NCBI GenBank assembly: GCA_030549495.1
Contig: JAUIRK010000293.1
Coordinates: 248,001-312,000 of the forward strand
Direction: 5' to 3'
Source: Nectonema munidae
Taxonomy: Eukaryota > Nematomorpha > Nectonematoida > Nectonematidae
DNA: 64,000 nucleotides
The notes beneath the pieces are model-generated. The model was not told the DNA's origin and searched no databases. It saw nothing but the letters and a program-made list of their open reading frames with translations. Within the stretch, counting starts at the first letter, position 1; each line of letters opens with the position of its first letter. Made by a program: the position numbers and the translations under genes. Shown here one piece after another: positions 10,600-22,710 of the stretch.

Positions 10600-13500
10600 A
10601 GTTTTTATTCATGAAATTTATTATACTTTTTTGTCTTTTCATAATAACTAGCAACTTTTCAATATACTGAGTTTTCGAAAATTCTATGAAGCAAGACGAC
10701 TCTAAAATGCAAAAATCATTATAAATTAGTTTTGAAAAGTTTTTATACGAATTAAAATGAATTATCGAAATTTTTTCAATTGGAAATTTTTTTTAAAATC
10801 CTGAAGGCAAAATGAAAATTTAGAAAAAAAAATTTTCATTTTTTGTAGTTTCGTCAAAATTTTAAAAGTAACTTCAAAATGGTAAATTTTAAATATGTTT
10901 CACCAATTTTAAAACTAAAGATTTTCATACCAAAAGTAAAAGAATTTCCAAAAATTATAAAAAGAGATAATTTTTCGCGGTAAGGTTGTATAAGGTTAAA
11001 TTTAAAAACAACAGTTCAAATGATATTCAGTGTTAATTTCAGTTAAGAATTGAAAGGTCAACGATTTTTTTTTTCATTATTTGATTTCGAATATTTTCAT
11101 GTCTGTGAAACATTCATATTAAAAGTGATACTAATTTGGAATGTTGTTTTTCGAAAGACGATGAAACAGTCTTTTATGTTTAGAACTTGGACAGAGGAGG
11201 CTGGGAAGTTTGGATGTGATGTATATCATTTTTTTCATGATACGATAAGTGAAAGAATGTAGAGAATCAAAACATACATATATATATTTAATCATAAACA
11301 TACAATAAACACATACAATATACAGAAAAGATTTCAAACTTTTAATAATAAATAAAAATAATTAACGAGATGAAAATAAAAATATATATTGGAAATTTGT
11401 AACGCTAAAAATTTAATTTTTTTTAAACTACTCTATCGAGTAGGAGCGAACCGGCTAAATCCGACCGGTTCTGGGTGCTTAACTCTACGGTCTGTACTAT
11501 ATAGATAAATAAATATTTTACTTTTCGCAGAACTCACAAAATTTTGTTAGGCGGTTCTAACGAATCGGCTGAACATAGAATATAGGAAGTGTATGTAAAT
11601 ATAAAAAATACTCAGTGTTTTCAATAAGCCTTGTTTTATTAATATTCAAAAAATCTTGTGTGTACTAACTATATTAAGTTTTCTTTTATAAGTGAAAAAA
11701 TATTTTTATTTTTTATCAAATTAAAATTTTGCTTTATCTGTAAGAAATTAAAATTTTTTCTTTATTTAAAAAAAAAAAAAATTTTGCTTTCTGTGTAAGG
11801 AGCTTAAATTTTTTACTTATTTTTTTTCATAAGTTCATTCAACTTTTTTTAAATGTCAATCTTTGCTTTTCTGTAAACTTTTTTCAAGGCTGATCTCTCC
11901 TTTATCTGTAAGAAATTTAACTTTTTTCCTTATTTCATATTAAATATTTTTTTTAAGATTTTATAATAAATCAAGCTCAAGTAATTTCAAAACGAACTCT
12001 CAAACCACCTTTTTTTACCATATTCGTATTTGTTACCTTACTTAACTTTTAACAAAATTAATGATGAATAATTAGTCTAAAAGTATTTTATCTAAAAACA
12101 GTTTTATATAATGTCTTTTTCTTATTTCAGTGTAGTCAAAATTTTGTGAAAAATGATGAAAAATGATAAGAAATATAGAAAATTATCTGATTTCACTTTT
12201 TAAATTTTTTTCTAATTCAATATTCCTGTATTCATTTATTCCGGTAAGATAATAAAAAGTTTTTAGTATTGCAAGTAACAAGAAATCGATGAATTTAGAA
12301 AGTTAAAAAGTATTTAGGTATGGAACTTATGATTAATTTTTTCATCAATTTCATGAATCGCTTTAATTTTTTTTCAGATTTTTATTTATCGAGATGAATT
12401 ATGTTTAGTCAAATAAGAACTCTGTAAAAGTCTTCTAAGTTCTGAAAACTCTTCAATTTTTATTTTTTGTGTTCTCTTACACAATTATTTAGTGTACTAT
12501 TATTCGTTTTTATTTTAAAATTTTATTTATTTTCAATAAATCTTTAAGGAAAGCCATTTTTATTTAAGATGGAGCATGTTTTTAATTAGAAAACTTTATT
12601 AGAAAGTTTGTATTTTATCTTAAAAATTGTTAAAGTTAACCAGCTGTTCAAAAAATAGGACAGTGTCTCCCGCCCTAATGAAAGATTCTGCCCTTATGAA
12701 GAAATTTTAAAGTATCGACCAACAACATGATTAACAAAATTTATTTGAAAACCTTTGAAGGCAATAATGATCAGCTCGCATTTTTAATTGTAAGGTTTTT
12801 TAATAATACCCGCAACAGATATTAACTAAATTTTACAGAATATTTATTTTTGTATTCTAAAAACATTTTATACATCAATGAAGTAAACTGTCTTAACTAT
12901 AGGAATCGTTTGAAAAGGAAAATTCTTTTGAAAGTGTATTAAAAATTGTCAAAACTTATTTTTACATTAATTTGGTAATGGCCTTGGGTATTGGTAATAC
13001 GGAAAAGTGGACTTATTATTTTTGAAAAATTGGAAATCCAGTTTCAAAAATTAATAACTTTAGGAAAATTTTCTTAGTACTAATTTATCTGGCTGGTTTT
13101 TGAAATTTTATCAAAATTTATTCGAATACCGTAAAAAGAGGATTTCTCTTAGGAAAAAAATTTATTATAATGTATCTATATTATAATAATATTTATAAAA
13201 ATTGTCAATTTAATAAAATGAAAGTTTTTATATTTAGATATCATTTTAAATTTATCCTAAGATAATAGTTTATAGATAAACATCTTTACCAGATATACAT
13301 CTAGTAGTAAGCTCTCGATAACTCGAGTCGCTGTACCTGTAGAACTTCAATTATTCTGGATAAAAATTTCAATGCTATCTGTGAATTGCAGTTCATCATG
13401 TTGCAATATATTTCAGATGCTTTGAATACAAAGTTTTTATGAAAAATCAATAAAAGTGTGAATTACGCATGCTTTCATTCATTTCGTTGTAGAACATTTT

Positions 13501-15550
13501 CAGCACTGAGATATTTGCAGCCCTATGAATTGCTTTGAATTATTGTAACATATTTTATTATTATCTTTAAGCGTGTAGGCACAAAATTTTATGCCCTTTT
13601 CAACCTAAATTATCGTATTTTTGTATATATACACTCGTTATTTTTTTTATAAAATAAAATGCATTCAATTTTTTTTGAGGTTTTGCTCTCTTAAATTTGT
13701 ACCTGGAAGTATCACAGAAGTGCTATTTATTCAAGAAAATATATGATACTGATCATTCGTTTAACTCGAACTTCGGATAACTTAAAGGATTTGTTGGATC
13801 CCTAAGACTCGACTTTTTGGTAGATATTAAAATATTATAAACATTAAAGGTAAAGGTAAACTCCCTTAAAAATTCATTGATGTTGGTGTAGTTATGTAAT
13901 ATTAACTGTTTTAGAAAATATTTATTCAGATAGCTTCTCCTGTGAAAGTAAATTTGTCAGTTAGGTTACATGTGAAAATTAATTTACTGACAGATTCTAC
14001 ATCATAAAATGGTATATTAAGATAGTAATTTTCAAAAAATATCACAATCAGATGTGCAATAAATTGTTTATCTAAATCACGGTATATTTGTAGTTAGAAA
14101 GATCCAAATGAAAGAAGTGCTCAGCATATTTAAGAAAGTGATGACAAAAGAAGTGCTCAGCATATTAAGTGAATTAAATTATATCAAAATAAATATATAT
14201 TTAATTCTGCATACAAGGTGTTAGTTAAAACTAGAAATTGTATGTACTCTTGTATTTGATCATCATAATTAAGCGTACACAGTGTGAAAGACCTCTTTCT
14301 TCTATTGAAGTCTCAGTTCCACTTTTGAGTTCAAACTTTGAGGTTTGAACTTGCGTCTAGTGGTTGTGCATGAGCATTTATCGTTAACGCTTAGCTTTGA
14401 CAATCGTTATCTATTCTCAAATCAATAATAATATATATATAAATAATATAATAAATATATTTTTTATTTGAAACAAAAGAGAATAAAAAGATTTATTAAC
14501 TTTAAAGAAATTAAAAATTTTACTTAATAATTTTGAAAATTAATATTTTAAAATGAAAATATATTTTTTTTAGATAAATTAATTCGCATAGACATTATTG
14601 CCACCATCAAGGTAACAGAAATGGAAGACAAATCTATAAATTTTGACTTATTATCACTAAAATATAATGTTTTTTTAATATATATAACTTTATTTGATTT
14701 TTTTCTGAATTAGAGACTCGAGTTTTATATGTAAGTAAATTTTCACTCTGTTATCTCTTTTCGTTTATTCGAAATAAGGCTTTAATTTTGCAGCTTATTT
14801 TAAAATTAATTTTCTAAAAAAGACAGCTTCCACTATCGAGATAATAGAAAAGGGAAACAGATTTTTATATTATCATCATAATTTTTTTTAATTATATAAC
14901 TCGATCTTTTTTCAATAATAAACTCAAGATCGTTTCAATTTGCATTCGATCTTTTCTGATTCAACTGGATTTTTTATTTTGCTATTGGATTTTGGTGATT
15001 AGAAGGATATTTGTAATCAAAATAATATGAAACCAGACATCGCAACAGGATGACCGCTAAATTTTATCATTCCAATATTATTATCAAAAGTCTATATCTA
15101 AATATTCATGCCTGGAACCTAGTAATTTTAGATCTTTTTTTTATCCTTTATCCAAATCTAATATTGGTATCCAAATTCAATCATCAAATTATTTTATAAT
15201 ATATTGAATGTTTTACTCAATTGAACTATCCTTTATCACGATATTTTGTAAGTACGTTTAATGTACTCGATTGTTATTCTACCTCATTTTTAAATATGCA
15301 TTATGGGATACGTTAAATACAGGGATAAGTGACTAAGTACGTTAAGCCGGTTCTTTTCATGCCTATGTTGCGCCCAAGGGCAAAAGTTCCAATGGTCCCC
15401 TAGAGCAAAATTTCTAATCTTTCAAAATTGATGTTAGATTTCACATACAATTTTAATCAGCATCTTTGTTTTTACTATCATATCGTCAAAATTCATCTCC
15501 ATCAGATGCGATTGTAATTTTATAAGGCTTCTCTCATTTCTAAGAACATT
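10600..15550. other. AT-rich gene-free stretch
   Basis: No coding region or clear transposon is seen over about 5 kb. Small items: an inverted repeat near 11447-11470 (GAACCGGCTAAATCCGACCGGTTC is split by a short loop), a tandem duplication of AAGAAGTGCTCAGCATATT at 14113 and 14149, and two outward pieces near 13313 and 13760 (CTCTCGATAACTCGAG and TTTAACTCGAACTTCGGATA) that resemble pogo-type termini but are not proven. Confidence 0.5.
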
Positions 15551-15562
15551 TCATTTATGTAT

Positions 15563-15891
15563 TAGAGATGTATCGGATGTGAAATTTTTTGCATCTGGGG
15601 ATACGGATGGGGATGTAAGAATTCTTTTCTTCGATGCGGATATCATAATTGCTATTCTAAGAATATATTTCTTAAAAATTTAGGGACAAGATATCAATGT
15701 GAATGTATATTGTATATGTCATCATAAAGACGTACTTATAAAAATTTTGGATTAAGTAAAAATAAAAAATGCCCAAAAAAACTTTGCGATAAATAGAAAA
15801 TGAAAAATGTATGAAAATTGCGGATGTTGATGCGCAGATGAGGATGTTAAGAAGATGTAAACAATTTTGAAGGTAATCCGATACATCTTTA
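15563..15891. mobile_element. hAT-like MITE with TAGAGATGTATCGGAT ends
   Basis: The left end TAGAGATGTATCGGAT is matched in inverted orientation by ATCCGATACATCTTTA at the right end. This resembles the hAT terminus TAGAGATGCACCGAT. The interior repeats the words GGATG and GATGCGGAT. The right flank runs into a TA microsatellite, so no clean target duplication is visible. Confidence 0.65.
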
Positions 15892-15919
15892 ATATAGTAT
15901 ATATATATATATATATATT
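15891..15919. repeat. TA microsatellite
   Basis: Run of TA dinucleotides following the MITE. Confidence 0.9.
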
Positions 15920-16209
15920 CAAAGCAATCTTGATAAAAATAAGCTAAAACGTTAAATCTAAGAATTTTGAACTTCGGAATAAAATACTTGCTTGTTTAAA
16001 TTATATTTAGCAAATATAGTTAAGGCATTATCTTAGGTATTCTATCACGTTAATTAACTCCTCCAATCAATAGCGATAAACCATTTTACCTTTTAATTAG
16101 AGAGAATACCCACAGAAGCATCAGTATTTTTGCATCTTGATTCATTTTTCGATTGTTTTTAGAATTGCAACATTTCAGTGTAGTTTTCCGAGGTTTTGGA
16201 TTTCAATGA

Positions 16210-16235
16210 CTTTTCTTTTTACTTTACATTAACAG
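16210..16235 (+). promoter_or_regulatory. Candidate splice acceptor just before the WRAP53 start codon
   Basis: A pyrimidine-rich tract (CTTTTCTTTTTACTTTACAT) ends in AACAG at 16235, two bases before the ATG at 16238. This looks like a genuine 3' splice site. The reading frame upstream of it is probably intron, and a 5' exon probably lies further upstream. Confidence 0.6.
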
Positions 16236-16237
16236 TT

Positions 16238-17458
16238 ATGAAGTTAATTTATGAAAGAGTTGAAGATTCCTATTTCAGAGGCGCAAAGATTTCTCCGGAC
16301 GGGTCTGTGATACTAACCAATTCTCAAGACAACTATTTACGTTTGTACAACTTTCCTAGGTGTCTCTGGAACAATAAAGATGATTCAACGAAGGATGATG
16401 AGAGAACAGGAAAAATATGCAGTGCTTCTGAACAGCTAGGGGAATCTGCTTTCAAGTACAAAGGCAATGATGTAATCAATGACTTCAATTGGTCTCCTTT
16501 GATGTCGTCGTGGAATCCTGCGTCATGCTTGATTGCAGTTTGCTCTAGAAAATCTCCAATTCACATAGTTAATCCCCTCTCTCAGAGCGTGCTTTCTTCC
16601 TACAAGACATATTCATGCACTGATGAGTTGATGAATTGTTACACAGTGTCTCATACATTGGACGCACAATCCTTGATATCAGGCCACAAAAATGTTATTC
16701 GCATCTTTGATATCGAGCGTCCGGGCAGCGTTGCTGTTCAAACGATCACGACAAAGCGCTCAAGCACACGTTTATCTTTTACCGACTTCTTATTTTCGAC
16801 AAGTCAACCTGGCATCATATCCTGCTTTGCTCTTAACCCAACGAATGAAAGGTCTTTTGCGGCAGGCTCTTATTCAAAGACCATTGGATTGTACCAAATT
16901 GGTCAGGATGATTGCTGTATCTCCGTTGACAACTCAACATCTGGAAATGGAGTTAGTCACATGTCTTTTTCCGATGACGGCTCACTACTTTTTGTTGGAT
17001 CTCGAAAAGATTCACTTATCGTGTGCTGGGATATTCGCAACATGTCTCTACCCCTCTACAACATACAACGCCTGAAAACTACCTCGACCAATCAAAAACT
17101 CTTTTTCAAAGTTGCGCTTGAATTCATAACTTTTGGCTGTGATCCTGTGGGAAGTGTGAAGTTCCATTCTCTGCGTGATCGATGCGAAGGCGAAACGTTG
17201 GATCACGATAAAGTTTTTGTTGCTCACACAGACATTGTTAACGGTATCGATATCCATCCATTTCTTCCCTATTTAGTCACATGCAGTGGTCAGAGTCACA
17301 ATGAGTGTGATTGCATGAAGCACGTGAGCCAAGAACACACTTATTGTCCTACACCTGAAAATTCTCTCAAGATTTTCTGCATAGATAAAATCTTAGTAAA
17401 CGGCACATTTAATCATAAATTTGAATCCTGTGATTCAAACATATCTAATGGAGGGTGA
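16238..17458 (+). CDS. WRAP53: WRAP53/TCAB1-like WD40 protein
   Basis: Homologues bind the CAB box of scaRNAs and telomerase RNA and carry these RNPs to Cajal bodies. The reading has family signatures in order: DSYFRGAKISPDGSVILTNS (first blade), IHIVNPLSQSVLSSYKTYSC, KNVIRIFDIERPG, QPGIISCFALNPTNERSFAA then GSYSKTIGLY, LFVGSRKDSLIVCWDIRN and DIVNGIDIHPFLPYLVTCSG. These match the human protein blade by blade. The frame stays open further upstream, but only from a TTG at 16196, so the first real ATG is 16238, giving 406 residues. The N-terminal tail of vertebrate homologues is absent; either an upstream exon supplies it or the protein is short. The coding part seen is intronless. The blade near 17100-17160 is less well conserved. 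Fairly sure of identity. Confidence 0.9.
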   Translation: MKLIYERVEDSYFRGAKISPDGSVILTNSQDNYLRLYNFPRCLWNNKDDSTKDDERTGKICSASEQLGESAFKYKGNDVINDFNWSPLMSSWNPASCLIAVCSRKSPIHIVNPLSQSVLSSYKTYSCTDELMNCYTVSHTLDAQSLISGHKNVIRIFDIERPGSVAVQTITTKRSSTRLSFTDFLFSTSQPGIISCFALNPTNERSFAAGSYSKTIGLYQIGQDDCCISVDNSTSGNGVSHMSFSDDGSLLFVGSRKDSLIVCWDIRNMSLPLYNIQRLKTTSTNQKLFFKVALEFITFGCDPVGSVKFHSLRDRCEGETLDHDKVFVAHTDIVNGIDIHPFLPYLVTCSGQSHNECDCMKHVSQEHTYCPTPENSLKIFCIDKILVNGTFNHKFESCDSNISNGG

Positions 17459-18873
17459 TGAACTTATAAATATTCTTGTGGGGTTTCAAGGCCAACACTT
17501 GTTAACACTTCTTTTGTGTTTAGCTTGGATAAAGTAAAGTTGATCGAAAGGAAAGAGCGTAACTCAAAATGGACCTAATCATATCAATGATTAAATTGGC
17601 ATTATTCTTATTGTTCCTCGCTTATTTTTTGTATATATCCTAAACTCACATTATCTAGAATCTAGATTGTAATTTGATTACAAATTATATAAAAATATTA
17701 TAAAAAATTCCTAAATTTGGCCAGCGTTTATTTTAGCTTAAAACAAAGAAGCTTAAATACCTAAATTAAGTTAATTGGCATACATTTTGATACATCCAAG
17801 TTATTAAGGTTATGCAGTCGGAACATTTAATAGTCGGCTCTCACTCTGAGATTCCACCATTTCAGAAGGTTCGTATTCAACTCTATATAATGATGTCTAA
17901 TTCTATTGGTGAATCTTTTATGCATATCGCGATTCTCTTGCAATTTCAGCTTAGGTAGGCCAAAAAATTCAAAATAGTGTTTCAGTATTAATTTATTTTA
18001 TTTTGATGATTTCAAAATAACATTCATAGGAAACAAAGTTTTTCTACTAAAACCTAACTTTTAGGTTGTCTGCTACTCCTTGTTTATATTTTGCATATAA
18101 TATTGAAACATTAGCAAAATATATGCATTCAAATATTATGCTGAAGAAAAGATGGTATGACAACGTATTAACAAACATTTTCACAATTTGACTAATGTCA
18201 ATCAATTAAAACACTCATTTTAAATGCTACTCGCTTTTTTTTAACATTTGAAGTGAAGTCAGTAGCGTACCAAGACGGTCCATCCCCTGCACAGAATTTA
18301 TTTGTATATCATCAATAAAAATTAAATGGAGATTGGACTTAAATAGTAGTGTAGTAATGGTTTGCTATACTTTTAATTCTAATTTTCCATACCTGTATTA
18401 TTAAGTTTTGGGCGTTTTGAAGTGTTATTTGACATTTTGACGTGTGGCAAAATTAGTATCCGCCCCTTGACGTATAGATTAGGAAATACGGATAGCAGTT
18501 TTGGCAAGTTGGTTCTTACAAAGCTCTGCCTACTTGCACGGCTCGGAAAATCCGCATATAACAACTTTTTTACCATTGCACTTTACTTTTCTGAACATAG
18601 CTAGCTGCCGTGGCGCGTTCAGAAGCGATTTAAAAAATCCAACCTTCTCTTATTTCTTAAATGACTAAAGTTAAAAATTATAATAAACTTCTCATTTCGG
18701 TAATAACTGAATTATTAAATTTTAGGGATATGTTTTTGAATAATATTTATCGAAAACCTACTTATCAGAATTAACATTTTTAAATTCAAGATCAGAGCTT
18801 AAATTTCAAATCATATTTTTTACACAAATAAAACGTAAATAATATAAGGATATAAACTTTTCAAGTATTCAAA
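17459..18873. other. Intergenic AT-rich stretch after WRAP53
   Basis: No gene is supported. A possible weak tRNA-derived SINE relic lies near 17835-17885 (B-box-like GGTTCGTATTC). A possible hAT end, CAGTAGCGTACCAAG, lies at about 18258 with no partner found. Confidence 0.4.
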
Positions 18874-20021
18874 TACATTCACCTTTTGTTTTAACAAAAT
18901 CGGGTATATCGAAAATTCGGTTATAACGAATTGCAAGCTCGGTCCGACCATTTGTCCTACCATGTCATAGTAACATATGTCGGTTAATTCGAATTGGATA
19001 TAAAGAAATTCACTTAGAACGAGGTAATTTATGAGTCCCTTGGCATTAATAAAAACGATTGGATAAATCAAAATTCATTGTCATCGGATAAAGCATGTCA
19101 TCAACGTACATGCAAGCATTATTGTTAGGTAAACGGGAAAGAGCACGAAGATACGCATCATTCTCTATTTTGACAGCTTATTATCTCCTCTCTTTCTGAT
19201 GCTCGTTGCTTTGTTTCACCCTCGCTTTCTGAGGGGACCTGATTTTAATGTGTCAGGACTATAAAAAAAGTGTACACTTTTATATATGGGGCAAAATAGA
19301 TCGCAAGAATTCTTCAAGGTATTTGTCTAAATAGTCAGGCATGGATACGTGTAAATCAAAAAACAATAGCTAACTGCTTCGGTTAGTGTGGTATCAAACT
19401 CAGCCTATAGAAAGAGAATATTTAGAATATGAGAATGATAGAGATTACGATGATGCAGAAGATATAATTTTCCCATTGCTCAATGAATCGAATCACTTAG
19501 TTGAACTGTTTATGAACCAAACTTTATGATTACTTGTCAGCTGATGACGACTTAATTACAGCAGAAACCTAATCACCGATGAAGCTATTGTTGCAATGGT
19601 AAAGAAAGCACCAATAATAAATGATGATAGCCTTGATGATAATTATTTTGACTTACCTAAGCCAGCATCGATATCCTCACACTCAGCAGTTATTGATCAC
19701 TGTTCAAAATTACAATGAACCTCTAAGAAAAAAATAACTTGTACCAGCAATCGATTTTACGTTATACTTGTACATCAATTTATCATAATTATTTTCATTT
19801 TTTTATTAACTTTTTATTTTTTTTGAATTAAGTCGATTTTTTCAAGATTAACTATCAATTTCAAAAAATAAATATTCCTATTATAGACATTTTTAGGCTT
19901 GACAACCTATGGTCATCAAACTTGCGACAGATTTAGCGTAAAACTGTTTTAAACGAAATTCGGATATAACAAAATGATTTCACCGGCCCTTTGAGCTTTG
20001 TTATAACGAAAGTTGAGTGTA
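18874..20021. mobile_element. Internally deleted pogo/Tigger-like transposon
   Basis: The left end TACATTCACCTTTTGTTTTA and the right end, read in reverse complement, TACACTCAACTTTCGTTATA, are inverted repeats. Both ends carry the TA expected for pogo target sites. Further TTCGGTTATAACGAA-like words lie just inside. The middle (about 19420-19740, + strand) keeps a Tigger-like C-terminal tail (YLSADDDLITAE, then DEAIVAMVKKAP, then DLPKPAS) with frame breaks. The catalytic core is gone, so it is non-autonomous. Confidence 0.75.
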
Positions 20022-20690
20022 TACAGCATTTAAACTTTTATAATAGCGATTAAGTATAGCTTTGATGTGTCTTTTATTCACTCATGCCACCTTTATCTCA
20101 AAAATGATAAAAGTATCGATGTTACAAAAAAAGAACACTACCATCGTATTCAGTGGATTTACCCAAGAAATGACAAATATAGATTGAAATATTTTTTTGT
20201 TACATAGTGTATTCTAAGAAGCAATCCATACCCAATAATGATATGTGGCTTACGAAACGGTGCTGCATATCTCAATATGTACTGCTTGTAATTAAATGTA
20301 CTGATAAAGATATAGCCTATTCAATATAGATTGAATAAAGATGTTCGCTGGCCGATTTCTTCCTACTCCTATTCCATTGGCAAGCCATACAAAATCAACT
20401 GGTGGTTTTCTTGAATCAGACCCATCCTTAACGGCTTTGATATATTGTAGAATTCAGTTTTGTAGGAGCTGATGATGATGGTTAAATATTGCATCATGTT
20501 AAAACAACTTCAAGAGTGTTTAATTTTAATAAGAATTAGATAAAATAAGATCAAAATTTCGCAAAAGGGAACGAAGTCTCATATGTATAACAAAGTACAT
20601 ACACATTTTCATAATTGAGAATGTTCCTTTAGAATTTTCCCAACACTTCTCCATATTTATCCCACCCAGGTATTTGAATCAAAAACGCAT
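20022..20690. other. Gene-free stretch with one codon-like island
   Basis: At about 20341-20475 both strands are open for about 45-53 codons in an otherwise stop-rich region (+ strand begins MFAGRFLPTPIPLASHTKST; - strand reads KPPVDFVWLANGIGVGRNRP). I do not recognise either reading. It may be an exon or an old repeat. Confidence 0.3.
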
Positions 20691-20839
20691 TTCCACTCAA
20701 CTGGAAGCGTAGCTTTAATTATTTTTTAATTTCGTTTTATTCACTAATTATTTTATAACTAGTATTTTATTTAAATTCTTTAATTTAATTTAATTATTTC
20801 AAGCTAGCTTTAATTAATTATTCCACAAACTCCTCATAA

Positions 20840-21695
20840 TGAGTTCTTCCAGTAAGCGAAAAATAGAAGATGAATGCCATGTTTTTAACACAGAATGGAC
20901 GGAAAAGTATTTCTTTACTGACATTAAAGATAAAGCTGTATGTTTGATTTCTTCAAGGGATACAATTTAGAACGCCATTTTCAAACCAACCATGCTAACT
21001 TTGGAAAATGTTTATCAAATCAAGATCTGAAAAAGAAAGCAACTGATCTGGTAAAGAGTTTTAATCAACAACAGACTGTGTTTGAGATATTCTCATCTTT
21101 ACAAAAGAATGCAACCAAAGCAAGTTTTCTAATGGCTTATAAAATTGCAAAGAAAACAAGTCATTTGCACAAGCAGAATTTGTTAAAGACTGCATGGTTG
21201 AAACTGTCAGTGTTGTCTGTCCCGAAGCTAAGTCCAAAGTAGAAGCTCCTTCTCTCACAGGTAAATATTCTGGCTTAGTGAAGTTAATGAATGATAAAAT
21301 CAAAGAAGAATTTCCACTGCATCATACATCAAGAAAGCCTCTGTAAGTCTTTAAAATTCAAACATGTTATGGATCCATCCAGTGGTGAGTATAGTGAATT
21401 TAATAAGAGCACAGGTATTGAATCACAGGCAATTCAGAAATTTTTTAGAACATATTCAGGCAGATTTTACTGATGTTCTTTACCACACAAATGTCCGCTG
21501 GTTAAGTATGGGAAGAGTGCTTAAGAGGGGGTATGGAACCTCAAAGCAGAGATTATCATAATTTTGGATATAAAAGGTTTTAATATTATCTTTTAGTGTT
21601 TTAAACTTAAAGATGTGCTTTTTAAGATGCGACCCTTCGAAAAATCGGATTTTCTAAATGCGGCCCTCAAACTAAAAAGTTTGCCCGTCCCTAAC
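20840..21695 (+). pseudogene. GTF2IRD2-type hAT transposase remnant
   Basis: From ATG at about 20839 the + strand reads MSSSSKRKIEDECHVFNTEW, TEKYFFTDIKDKAVCLIS, then NLERHFQTNHANFGKCLSNQ and QQTVFEIFSSLQKNATKASF. This is the N-terminal BED-like finger and following helix of the hAT lineage that gave rise to GTF2IRD2. After a large deletion it resumes with FLEHIQADFTDVLYHTNVRW, typical of the core, then jumps to the 3' end (AAAAGTTTGCCCGTCCCT), a hAT-type terminus preceded by the usual GCGGCCC words. Several frame changes are present. Confidence 0.8.
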
Positions 21696-21814
21696 AGCTT
21701 GATTATTGATGATGATGCCTTTTTTTAAAATTAAAAGATTCTAAAATTTTAAATGAAACAAAGGAAAAAAAACAATTATAATAAAAATTTAGGGTAATGA
21801 TAAAAATTTTGATA

Positions 21815-21958
21815 ATCAAAATATAAATAAGTATATTTCCAAAAATTACTCTATTCCTACGTTAGGATATAGAGCGAGACTGGAATGAAGTTTTCAACTA
21901 GCAATAACCGCACCTCGGTAAAACCTCACTGGTTACGGTACCACCTCTGCGCAAGCAT
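21815..21958 (-). ncRNA. U4 spliceosomal snRNA
   Basis: U4 pairs with U6 in the U4/U6.U5 tri-snRNP and holds U6 inactive until spliceosome activation. Read on the - strand: TTGCGCAG near the 5' end (U4/U6 stem II), then ACCGTAACCAGTGAGG, TTTTA and CCGAGGTGCGGTTATTGC (the 5' stem-loop with its GA kink-turn), then GCTAGTTGAAAACTT (stem I region, like the fly form). Next come a central stem-loop (CTCTAT/ATAGAG with TCCTA/TAGGA) and the Sm site AATTTTTGG (21839-21847), then an AT-only terminal hairpin. The length of about 144 nt equals the usual U4 length. All key elements are kept, so a working gene is likely, though a young pseudogene cannot be excluded. No clear PSE was recognised upstream. 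Confidence 0.88.
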
Positions 21959-21959
21959 G

Positions 21960-22501
21960 CGTCTAGCAAAATTAAATCCTATAAGTAAGGTATCTATGTT
22001 ATTTAAATAATTTTTAAATAACATTCCATAAAATTTGATGAATAATATTTTTTTCTAATATTTTTTTAAATATATATAATAATATAAAACAGTAATAAAA
22101 TTTTTACAATTAATATTTAAATAAATGTTTCATAAATAGATGCTTAACTTAATATATATAAATCATATTAACGCCATCTGTTTATTAATAATTTTATTTA
22201 TTTTTTTATTTTAAGGAATTATATATTATTCGATCTAACTATATAAATTTCTTAAATAAGAAGGTGAACTTTAGACAAGCGTTATACATTCCTCTTAAAT
22301 TCATCATAATAAGTATATATATATTTCAATACAATAAACCAAACTAATAAAACATTTTATACAATTCAGGATTGATTTTCTCCCCTCTGATCACTTCCTC
22401 AAGTTTATCACTAGACCTAAAATTACAATAAGAAGATAACCACTTCATATCAAATTGATACAAAGGGTAGAATTATTAAATACCCACTAAAGAACTAACT
22501 A
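21960..22501. other. AT-rich stretch upstream of the U4 gene
   Basis: Very AT-rich. It should contain the U4 promoter (- strand) in its first 100 bases, but no element could be named with confidence. Confidence 0.4.
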
Positions 22502-22509
22502 TTTATTTC

Positions 22510-22710
22510 GGGTCTTTTCGTTTAGACAGCCACATCAAGTAATCACCATTTCGTGTGCTTTTTATAGTTAATTATATTCATTTATTAAGTTATTAATTTA
22601 TTATATGTTAATTAATTATAGTTATTAACATTATAGCAACCAGGACATAGCTATAAAAGGCAGGCGAAATTGTGATTACTTGATGTGTGGCCGTCTAAAC
22701 GAAAAGACCC
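22510..22710. mobile_element. MITE with long inverted ends and perfect 8-bp target duplication
   Basis: A 201-bp element. Its ends begin GGGTCTTTTCGTTTAGAC and are near-perfect inverted repeats over about 45 bp. The flanking octamers TTTATTTC (22502-22509 and 22711-22718) are identical. An 8-bp duplication with termini starting GG would suit Merlin-type elements; hAT is an alternative, though hAT ends usually start CAG or TAG. No coding capacity. Confidence 0.9.

Noticed and set aside
13313-13825. A pogo-type element between CTCTCGATAACTCGAG and AACTCGAACTTCGGATA
   Set aside because: The two ends are only weakly inverted and no TA-flanked edges or transposase remains could be fixed.
16692-17257. 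Frames of 127 (+) and 69 (-) codons inside WRAP53
   Set aside because: Shadow frames of the WD40 coding region.
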